This document shows, piece after piece, positions 1 to 5,003 of a DNA stretch of 5,003 nt. The notes under the pieces are model-generated. The model was given only the letters and a program-made list of their open reading frames with translations. It was not told the DNA's origin and made no database searches. Source of the DNA: Acidobacteriota bacterium. Its GTDB lineage: Bacteria > Acidobacteriota > Terriglobia > UBA7540. The stretch covers positions 5,730-10,732 of the forward strand of contig PLWR01000144.1 of NCBI GenBank assembly GCA_003165615.1, written 5' to 3'. The stretch's first letter is position 1. Each line of letters starts with the position of its first letter. The translations under genes were made by a program, and so were the position numbers.

Positions 1-862
1 GGGGGTCGATGCCGTCGGCCCACACCCCGTCGTGCAGGCTGGTGTACATGTGAATGCCGTCGATGGTCAGCCGCTCGCAGGCGTAGGGATAAATATTCCA
101 GCTCGGCGAGTGGAGAAATGAGAGGCCGGAAATCCTCACATCTTTGCAGCGGAACAGCACAATCATATGGGGGTACCAGGCGCCGGGTTCGTCATTGCCT
201 TTGGGGAAGGAGCGCATCAAAGGCTGCCCCAGGGCCGCTGCCTTCTCCTGCGCCAATACGGCGTTGTAGGTGATGTGCCCGAAGTAGGGATTGTTGTTCC
301 AGACAACCTTGGACCCCGGCTGCACCGTCCTCCGCTCGATTTCCCCCTGCACATCGAGAGGAACCCTTGGCGTGGGCGTGTTGGACGCACCCGACAGGTA
401 CCGCATCTTCCCCGCTCGCCACACGTACTCAGCCTGGCCGTCAACGGTACCCCGGCCTTCAATCGTAATGTCCTCCAGGTCGAAGCCCATGAAGAGCGAG
501 TGCAGCCATCCACTGCTGGGGCGGTTGGCGTAGACCTCCGGCAGCGTGTAGGTCGAGTGATCCTGGGACGCGTACAGCGTGGCGCCCGCTTCAATGTAGA
601 ACCGGACGTGGCTGCGCAAATAGAGCGTGCCTGAGGTGTAATCCCCGGGGGGAAGATAAACCCGGCCCCCGCCCGCCTTGGCGCAGGCGTCAATGGCGCT
701 CTGAATGGCTTTTTGGGCGTTATCAGCCTTGTTCCCGGTAGCACCGTAATTCCTTACATTGAAGGTCGCGGTGGACTCTTCCGCGCGCCCCAGTGCGGGA
801 AAGATCAAAAGGAGCACCATCATGATTGCTAAATAGATGGGTCTTGCGGATTGCGATTGCAT
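1..862 (-). CDS. Secreted glycoside hydrolase family 28 (polygalacturonase-like) protein, N-terminal part, truncated by window edge
   Basis: The frame is open from the ATG at 862 to the left edge (287 codons plus one base), so the C-terminus is outside the window. Residues 1-27 look like a Sec signal peptide: Arg7, a hydrophobic run at about 9-24, then GRA before Glu28. Residues 34-99 carry the start of a right-handed beta-helix of the pectate-lyase/GH28 type (FNVRNYGATG, then GGGRVYLPPGDY and IEAGATLYAS). GTVDGQ lies at 138-143, and SPSWNIYPYACERLTIDG at 252-269 is a typical GH28 stretch. WADGID at 281-286 aligns with the family's NTDGID motif, so Asp283 would be the first active-site Asp. 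The usual DD, GHG and RIK motifs would lie beyond the edge and cannot be checked. The family hydrolyses alpha-1,4-galacturonan or rhamnogalacturonan, normally outside the cytoplasm; substrate here is inferred. Odd features are W-A replacing N-T in the motif and an insertion at about 144-228. The start is supported by GGGAGG seven bases upstream. Confidence 0.88.
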   Translation of the reverse strand, partial: MQSQSARPIYLAIMMVLLLIFPALGRAEESTATFNVRNYGATGNKADNAQKAIQSAIDACAKAGGGRVYLPPGDYTSGTLYLRSHVRFYIEAGATLYASQDHSTYTLPEVYANRPSSGWLHSLFMGFDLEDITIEGRGTVDGQAEYVWRAGKMRYLSGASNTPTPRVPLDVQGEIERRTVQPGSKVVWNNNPYFGHITYNAVLAQEKAAALGQPLMRSFPKGNDEPGAWYPHMIVLFRCKDVRISGLSFLHSPSWNIYPYACERLTIDGIHMYTSLHDGVWADGIDP

Positions 863-869
863 GTGGATT

Positions 870-875
870 CCTCCC
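870..875 (-). promoter_or_regulatory. Ribosome binding site of the GH28 gene
   Basis: On the minus strand GGGAGG sits seven bases before the ATG at 862-860. This is a good Shine-Dalgarno match at normal spacing. It fixes the start upstream of the signal peptide rather than at the later Met14 or Met15. Confidence 0.75.
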
Positions 876-886
876 GGGTGAGTGAG

Positions 887-914
887 CTTATCGTAGCTTG
901 CCCCGCCTATTCAA
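887..914 (-). promoter_or_regulatory. Weak candidate sigma70-type promoter of the GH28 gene
   Basis: On the minus strand TTGAAT (914-909) and GATAAG (892-887) are separated by 16 bases. Each matches the sigma70 consensus at four of six positions. It would give a leader of roughly 20 bases that includes the ribosome binding site. It lies downstream of the strong hairpin, so it would allow expression independent of the receptor gene. The match is modest and could be chance. Confidence 0.25.
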
Positions 915-978
915 TGCCGGTAATTCAGTGCGGCCCAGGCCGAGGCCGGAGATGATGGCAACGAGTTCTTGCGTTGTG

Positions 979-1032
979 AGTGGAAGTCCACTGGAGGCCC
1001 ACCCTTCGCGGGTGATTTCTCGACGGGAAATC
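979..1032. repeat. Cluster of three short inverted repeats
   Basis: Three dyads follow one another. AGTGGA/TCCACT lies at 979-984 and 987-992. CACCC/GGGTG lies at 1000-1004 and 1010-1014 with a five-base loop. GATTTC/GAAATC lies at 1014-1019 and 1027-1032 with a seven-base loop. The last shares its final bases with the outer arm of the large hairpin at 1031-1077, so the two folds compete there. Such a series of adjacent dyads between genes resembles small palindromic repeat elements, but no second copy is present in this window to prove repetition. Confidence 0.45.
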
Positions 1033-1077
1033 GCGAAAGGCCGGGCTCCCCAACTCTCGGGGAGCCCGGCCTCGCGA
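1031..1077 (-). terminator. Strong GC-rich hairpin, probable transcription terminator of the receptor gene
   Basis: A perfect 14-bp stem pairs 1038-1051 with 1059-1072 around a seven-base loop (AACTCTC on the plus strand). Across a two-base bulge (AA, 1036-1037) the stem continues for five more pairs, TCGCG at 1031-1035 with CGCGA at 1073-1077. It begins 34 bases after the receptor stop codon. No long T tract follows on the minus strand (only CCTTTCGCGATTT), so it is not a textbook intrinsic terminator. It may instead stabilise the 3' end of the mRNA or be part of a palindromic repeat element. The symmetry means it would fold in either transcript. Confidence 0.6.
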
Positions 1078-1085
1078 AGCCTTAC

Positions 1086-1111
1086 ACCTCATCAAAAACC
1101 GGGCATGAGGT
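1086..1111 (-). other. Small stem-loop directly at the receptor stop codon
   Basis: ACCTCAT (1086-1092) pairs with ATGAGGT (1105-1111) over seven bases. The 12-base loop contains TTTTT on the minus strand. The stem begins at the last base of the TAA stop codon. It may act with the larger hairpin just downstream as a tandem 3'-end structure. The stem is short and could be chance. Confidence 0.3.
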
Positions 1112-4100
1112 TACCACATGAAGCGCAGGCAAATCTGGAGCTCGCGTGAAATATTATCCTGGGAAGTGATGCGCCCGAAGGAGGCGGACCCATACGAAGT
1201 GTTGGGACCGTCAAACATCGGGGTGTTGAACACATTCAATGCTTCCGCCCGGAACTGCGCCTTGAAGCGTTCGGTAATCGGCACCGTCTTGTGGATCGAC
1301 ATATCCCAGTTGGCCTGGCCAGGACCGCGCATGGGAATGGTGCGGCCGACGTTGCCGAAGGTAAACTGCGGAGCCGTGGAGAATGCCAGCGGGTTGATAT
1401 AATCGTTCATGTTCGACTCCATCGCGCCCGGCATGTGGGGTGAAACCCCAGTGGCGTTGGGCCGTTGAGCCGCGTAACCAAAGGCGGAATTGTAGTTGGT
1501 TGCCTGGACAATCCCCAGGGGGAAGCCGGTGCGGTAATAGGCTACGCCATTCCACTGCCAGCCGCCCACCAGGTAATCCAGGGCACGATTGTTACTCAGA
1601 AAATGTTTGCCCTTCCCGAAAGGCAGCTCATAGATAGTGAGGAAGCCCCAGGTAAGGGGAGGTTGCCAGCTTGACGCTGCATATTCCGCCCCCACATTGA
1701 AGGGGTCCTGGAGTCCCGACGGGCCGGAAACCAGAACGTTGCCCACGCTGGCCAAATCGTAGCTCCTCGCCCAGGTTATGGTGGAAAGGAAAGAAACTCC
1801 GTTACTCATGCGTTTCTCGGCCTTGATCACCAAAGAGTCGTAGTGGGAATGGTTACGGTCGGTGCTTTGGAAGGTCACACCACTGAACGTGGGGAAAGGA
1901 AGCAGGAGTTGGGAGGCTTGCACTTTGGCGCTCCCCACGACGCCCACGCCACCGTTTCCATAAAAGGGATTGGCGACTTGTGCGGTCAATGCTGAGCCCT
2001 GGGAAAATTGGCTGGGGTTCAACACGTTTTGGTTCATGTCCAGACCGGCATCGGTCCCGGTAAGGTGTGTGCCCCGATTCCCCAGGTAGCCGACCGAGAA
2101 AACAATTCGGCCGGGCAACTCACGCTCCACATCCACCGAAAACTGCTGAATCCGGGGCGACCTTGAAGTGGGGTTCCAGATCGTAACCGCCTGGCCGACT
2201 CCTGTTAGTGCCCCCTGCGACGTGCCCACCAGTGGCAGCAGCCCATTGGGGAAGGGATTACTCAGGGAATTCGCCGGGGTGGCATTGTTGTTCGTGGAAG
2301 CGACATAGGCGGTGTCAGAAGCATACCCCGCCGGAGCGAGCGGAGATCCGGGTGACTCCTGGGGCGCCCAGATCAAGCCCCATCCACCGCGAATAACCGT
2401 CTTGTCGTCGATCTGGTAAGCGGCGCCGATACGGGGACCGAATTTATTGGGAGTGGGACTACCCACAAAGGTCGGCGCCCCTCCCTGCCCGGCAAACTCT
2501 ACGACGCCATTTGCTGTGACCCCCGCGCTTGCCGCAAGAGGGTTTGCCTCCGACTCGTTGAAGGCTGTGTACAGGCGGTTTTGGACCTCTTGCAGGCCAT
2601 TCTCCCGTTCCCAGCGCAGGCCCAGGTTAACGGAAAGCTTGCGGGTGACGCGAATGTCATCCTGACCGTAGATCCCATAATAGTTGGTATAGTCGGTCAG
2701 TTGGGCGGCAATAAGCGTATCTCCGCTGCTGGGATATCCCAGCAGCATGTCCGCGAGGTCAGCACCGGTGCCGGGAAGCGGGCTGGTGGGGCTTGATTGC
2801 GTGAAGACCCCGTTAAACGCCCAGTTGCCAGCCTCCTGGCCAAAGTTATATCCCTTCACCGCCATTCGCCGGAAATCGAAGCCGCCCTTGAAACTGTTGC
2901 GGCCTACGGTCTTGGAGAGAATGGCGGAGAGGTTGTTACTGTAGTAATTGTTCAACGATCCGTTGCCGTTGGAGAGGGAGTCTCCCGCCAAAATGGTTTT
3001 ACAACTAACGATGGGGAAACGGAAGCCCATCATCTGGCTGGTGTAAGACGTGGGGAAACCAAGGGTGGCAGGATTGAAGCCCTCGAGTTGACTTACGTCG
3101 AAGAAGTAATTCGGGAACCGGTTAAAGCCATAACGAACGGCCAGCACCGTGGTGGGCGAAATGGTGAAGATGCTGTGGACCGCGGTGGCGTCCGCGGTGC
3201 GGTTCAGGCGCCACTGGTCGGGCGCCGCGGGTCCGCCGAAATAATCGGCGCCGGGCGCTACCGAAACTTGTTTCTGGAAGCTCACACTGGCACGCCACCA
3301 CTTGGTAAAGTCCTCATCCAACTTACCGATCTCCTGCCGGGCCCGTGACTCCGCCGTCGAGCTGGCGGTAATATCGGCGGCGCCGTAGTAGGCAGGCGTC
3401 GACGTGGGCGTTGGATAGTAGCTGGCAATGTTAAACCCGATGGTGTTGATGCGGCTGCTTGGGATCGCATTGGAGCCATACTCAGACGTGAACGTCTGGC
3501 GCGTGTAGGTACTGCCGTTCTGTACGGTCGTCAAGGGATCGTAGATGACCAGGGGCGCGCCGCCCTTGGCGACGGTTAGGGTAAAGTTACCCTGCCGCTC
3601 CGCCTGGGTGGGAACGTAATAGGTGGTTGCGGAAGCCGTCGAATCGTCATACCCCTCCTCACTGAAGAAGAAAAATGTGCGATTCCTTCCATCGTAAAGA
3701 TGGGGGATGTAGACGGGGCCCCCCAGTCTGCCTGCCCACGTGTTGTCGGGGATGGGACTCAGCTTTATCGCTCCCCCGGGATGGGCATTATTGAAGAAGA
3801 TGTTTGCATCCATGGCATTCCGGCGAATGGACCCGTACAAGGTTCCGTGGATGTCATTGGTGCCGGATTTTAAAGTTACGTTCCAAACGCCGCCCCCCGT
3901 GCGCCCCACTTCGGCGTCATAGGTGTTGGTTTGCACCTTCGCCTCGGCCACGGCTTCCAGGGAAGGGACGATCAGCGGCTCACCGAACCACGCCGTGTCA
4001 TTGATTCCATCGATCAGAAATTCGTTTTGCCATAGCATTCCGCCGTTGATGGACGTCAATGCCACCGCGCTCTGGGTCTGCATGGCGACGGAGGTGCCAT

Positions 4101-4668
4101 GGCCGGCCGGCACCACATTCTGGGCTATTCTTGAAAAGGTGAACACGTTGCGGCCAAAGTCGGGGAGGGTCTGCAGTTGATTGCTCGTGAGGATTTCGCC
4201 CTCGGAAGCATTGGCGGTCTCAATTTGCGGCACCGTGGCTTTGACCTCGACCGTTTGCGTTACCTGGCCAAGCTCCAGTTTCAGGTCGAGAGTCACAAAC
4301 TCCTGGGTCCCGATCAGGACATCGTGGTGCTCTAATTTCTTGAATCCTGAGACTTCGACCCTCACCATATAAGTGGCAGGGACCACCTGGTTAAAAACAT
4401 AGAGACCATCGGCGCCGCTAACGGTTTCCCGGGGAATGCCCGTCGCCTGGTCGACCATGGTCACTTTGGCATTCGCGACCGCAGCGCCACTGGTGTCAGT
4501 AATGGTGCCGCGAAGGCCCGCGAAGTACGATTGGCCATACAACGGTGTTGGGGAGATGTTGGCAAAGAACAGCGCGGTGGCTGCCAGGATTGAGTATGCA
4601 AGCACCGCCCAAATCTGGGAGCGGATTGCGGGCAAAGACACGATTCCACGCGTAGTGGACAGCCTCAT
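1111..4668 (-). CDS. TonB-dependent receptor with N-terminal carboxypeptidase-regulatory-like domain (Oar-like outer-membrane protein)
   Basis: A complete 1,185-residue outer-membrane receptor of the type abundant in Acidobacteriota. Residues 1-46 form a signal peptide: Arg2, Arg7 and Arg16, a hydrophobic stretch at about 19-38, and a likely cut near LYGQS (43-47). Residues 50-132 are a beta-sandwich regulatory-like domain (GLRGTITDTSGAAVANAKV, then GADGLYVFNQVVPATYMVRV). The plug spans roughly 150-275, with LQTLPDFGRN (165-174), INGG (207-210), FLIDG (217-221) and YDAEVGRTGGG (250-260). Next come LKSGTNDIHG (266-275), RLGGPV (314-319) and TFFFFSEEG (331-339), all typical of the family. The rest is beta-barrel, ending in AEALNVFNTP (1141-1150), FGRITS (1164-1169) and a terminal Trp that fits the outer-membrane insertion signal. 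No clear TonB box is visible. The ligand is unknown; the GH28 neighbour suggests pectin fragments. AAGGAGG five bases upstream supports the start. Mature cysteines are only Cys556 and Cys1180. There is no sign of a frameshift. Confidence 0.95.
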   Translation of the reverse strand: MRLSTTRGIVSLPAIRSQIWAVLAYSILAATALFFANISPTPLYGQSYFAGLRGTITDTSGAAVANAKVTMVDQATGIPRETVSGADGLYVFNQVVPATYMVRVEVSGFKKLEHHDVLIGTQEFVTLDLKLELGQVTQTVEVKATVPQIETANASEGEILTSNQLQTLPDFGRNVFTFSRIAQNVVPAGHGTSVAMQTQSAVALTSINGGMLWQNEFLIDGINDTAWFGEPLIVPSLEAVAEAKVQTNTYDAEVGRTGGGVWNVTLKSGTNDIHGTLYGSIRRNAMDANIFFNNAHPGGAIKLSPIPDNTWAGRLGGPVYIPHLYDGRNRTFFFFSEEGYDDSTASATTYYVPTQAERQGNFTLTVAKGGAPLVIYDPLTTVQNGSTYTRQTFTSEYGSNAIPSSRINTIGFNIASYYPTPTSTPAYYGAADITASSTAESRARQEIGKLDEDFTKWWRASVSFQKQVSVAPGADYFGGPAAPDQWRLNRTADATAVHSIFTISPTTVLAVRYGFNRFPNYFFDVSQLEGFNPATLGFPTSYTSQMMGFRFPIVSCKTILAGDSLSNGNGSLNNYYSNNLSAILSKTVGRNSFKGGFDFRRMAVKGYNFGQEAGNWAFNGVFTQSSPTSPLPGTGADLADMLLGYPSSGDTLIAAQLTDYTNYYGIYGQDDIRVTRKLSVNLGLRWERENGLQEVQNRLYTAFNESEANPLAASAGVTANGVVEFAGQGGAPTFVGSPTPNKFGPRIGAAYQIDDKTVIRGGWGLIWAPQESPGSPLAPAGYASDTAYVASTNNNATPANSLSNPFPNGLLPLVGTSQGALTGVGQAVTIWNPTSRSPRIQQFSVDVERELPGRIVFSVGYLGNRGTHLTGTDAGLDMNQNVLNPSQFSQGSALTAQVANPFYGNGGVGVVGSAKVQASQLLLPFPTFSGVTFQSTDRNHSHYDSLVIKAEKRMSNGVSFLSTITWARSYDLASVGNVLVSGPSGLQDPFNVGAEYAASSWQPPLTWGFLTIYELPFGKGKHFLSNNRALDYLVGGWQWNGVAYYRTGFPLGIVQATNYNSAFGYAAQRPNATGVSPHMPGAMESNMNDYINPLAFSTAPQFTFGNVGRTIPMRGPGQANWDMSIHKTVPITERFKAQFRAEALNVFNTPMFDGPNTSYGSASFGRITSQDNISRELQICLRFMW

Positions 4669-4733
4669 ATGTTCCTCCTTGTTTTCCCGATTCCCGACGC
4701 AGTGTTCAAATAGAATGAGGGGGCGGTTCCCAT
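4665..4733 (-). CDS. Possible 22-codon leader ORF overlapping the receptor start (speculative)
   Basis: An ATG at 4733-4731 opens a frame of 22 codons (MGTAPSFYLNTASGIGKTRR, then Asn-Ile). Its TGA stop overlaps the receptor ATG as ATGA. This arrangement is known from translationally coupled genes, and the receptor's Shine-Dalgarno lies inside the small ORF. Against it, no good Shine-Dalgarno precedes its own ATG, and a frame this short arises easily by chance. The peptide has no recognisable motif and does not resemble amino-acid-rich attenuator leaders. Confidence 0.15.
   Translation of the reverse strand: MGTAPSFYLNTASGIGKTRRNI
4674..4680 (-). promoter_or_regulatory. Ribosome binding site of the receptor gene
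   Basis: AAGGAGG on the minus strand lies five bases before the ATG at 4668-4666. It is a near-perfect Shine-Dalgarno sequence, which points to strong translation initiation and fixes the receptor start. Confidence 0.85.
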
Positions 4734-4774
4734 GCCCGGACGCAAGAAGAAACAGCCAAGCAGTTATTCAATGG

Positions 4775-4792
4775 GCACCTTAAATTAGGTGC
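4775..4792. promoter_or_regulatory. Inverted repeat in the receptor leader, candidate operator or leader hairpin
   Basis: GCACCT (4775-4780) and AGGTGC (4787-4792) are perfect six-base arms around the AT-only spacer TAAATT. An 18-base dyad with an AT centre is a common layout for a dimeric regulator site. In RNA it would make a six-pair hairpin with a six-base loop about 105 bases before the receptor start. The right arm belongs to a 9-mer (AGGTGCAAT, 4787-4795) that recurs at 4878-4886 on the candidate promoter. Confidence 0.35.
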
Positions 4793-4869
4793 AATCCACG
4801 AAAGAAACTCCTTATGATTGAATGGACTACGATTCCGCTTTCCCCTTAGAAAAACCGGGTCTTGAGTCC

Positions 4870-4880
4870 CCTCGACGAGG
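4870..4880. repeat. 11-base palindrome at the predicted transcription start
   Basis: CCTCGACGAGG reads as CCTCG and its reverse complement around one central A. It lies just downstream of the candidate -10 element, where a start point would fall. It overlaps the second AGGTGCAAT copy (4878-4886). It could be a regulator site, but palindromes this short also occur by chance. Confidence 0.25.
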
Positions 4881-4883
4881 TGC

Positions 4884-4912
4884 AATATCCGTTATTGCTT
4901 GTGGCGGGTCAA
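4884..4912 (-). promoter_or_regulatory. Candidate sigma70-type promoter of the receptor gene
   Basis: On the minus strand TTGACC (4912-4907, five of six to consensus) and GATATT (4889-4884, four of six) are separated by an ideal 17 bases. Immediately upstream, at about 4917-4957, lies a long A/T block that could act as an UP element. Transcription would start near 4877 and give a leader of about 210 bases. The -10 overlaps one AGGTGCAAT copy, so a protein bound there could block the promoter. Confidence 0.45.
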
Positions 4913-5003
4913 TGCACTTATATATTAATTTTATATTGCCATCTATCTATATGAAAAATCTGGCTTAATTGCGTAGTCCCCCCAGGGTAAATTTGTTCTA
5001 AGA

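Larger units (their letters stand above)
4669..5003 (-). other. Non-coding leader and promoter region of the receptor gene
   Basis: Apart from the doubtful 22-codon frame I see no gene on either strand here. Base composition changes sharply: 4917-4957 is very AT-rich (TTATATATTAATTTTATATT on the plus strand), unlike the GC-rich coding DNA on its left. The region holds the candidate promoter, two dyads and two copies of AGGTGCAAT. The outer part, 4958-5003, shows nothing I can assign; the end of the next gene to the right is not recognisable in it. Confidence 0.6.

Noticed and set aside
167..634. 155-codon plus-strand frame opposite the GH28 gene
   Set aside because: It is antisense to the frame that carries the signal peptide and GH28 motifs, and its Arg/Pro/Val-rich protein looks like an antisense shadow.
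217..744. 175-codon minus-strand frame starting with GTG
   Set aside because: It is in another frame of the GH28 gene. Its product is rich in Arg, Pro and Thr with no domain, whereas the neighbouring frame encodes a clear beta-helix enzyme.
888..1088. 66-codon open stretch on the minus strand ending TELPALNRRGKLR, which reads rather protein-like
   Set aside because: The frame is bounded by stops and has no usable ATG, GTG or TTG start except a TTG a few codons before its end. It also runs through the perfect hairpin, which is unlikely for coding DNA. A decayed gene fragment is possible but unsupported.
898..1149. 83-codon plus-strand frame across the intergenic gap
   Set aside because: It passes through the hairpin cluster and into the antisense of the receptor end. 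It has no Shine-Dalgarno that I can see and a low-complexity Arg/Pro/Ser composition.
2797..3348. 183-codon open frame on the plus strand opposite the receptor
   Set aside because: It lies entirely antisense to a well-supported receptor gene, has no recognisable domain, and long antisense frames are common opposite GC-rich genes.
4436..4783. 115-codon plus-strand frame extending past the receptor start, as a possible divergent gene
   Set aside because: Most of it is antisense to the receptor signal peptide and regulatory-like domain, and the product has no recognisable feature.
4958..5003. Possible terminator or gene end at the right edge (GGGGGG/CCCTGGGG run)
   Set aside because: There is no proper stem with a T tract and no coding frame entering from the edge that I could recognise, so nothing is called there.

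Overview
The window looks like a piece of a soil Acidobacteriota chromosome (Terriglobia or Solibacter type). The main reason is the central gene: an outer-membrane receptor of about 1,185 residues with an N-terminal carboxypeptidase-regulatory-like domain. This Oar-like TonB-dependent receptor type is strongly expanded in that phylum. The assignment rests on protein style alone, since the window has no rRNA or other phylogenetic marker.

Layout: everything recognisable is on the minus strand, so it is read from right to left. Positions 5003-4669 are a 335-base non-coding leader and promoter region. It has an AT-rich block, a plausible sigma70-type promoter, a repeated 9-mer (AGGTGCAAT), two dyad symmetries and a possible 22-codon leader ORF. 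Positions 4668-1111 encode the receptor, complete with signal peptide, regulatory-like domain, plug, barrel and a C-terminal aromatic residue. Positions 1110-863 form a 248-base gap rich in inverted repeats, including a very strong hairpin that probably ends receptor transcription, followed by a weak candidate promoter for the next gene. Positions 862-1 hold the first 287 codons of a secreted glycoside hydrolase family 28 (polygalacturonase-like) enzyme, which runs off the left edge of the window.

How the genes may work together (inference): a secreted pectin-backbone hydrolase downstream of an outer-membrane receptor suggests a small polysaccharide-use locus, with the enzyme cutting galacturonan-type polymer and the receptor binding or importing the products. 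The strong hairpin between them suggests separate transcription units, so the functional link is suggested by adjacency only. I see no tRNA, rRNA, CRISPR array, insertion sequence or phage gene, and no clear sign of an undescribed system. The items most worth a second look are the altered NTD motif and large insertion in the GH28 protein, the stack of dyads in the 248-base gap, and the repeated motif overlapping the receptor promoter.
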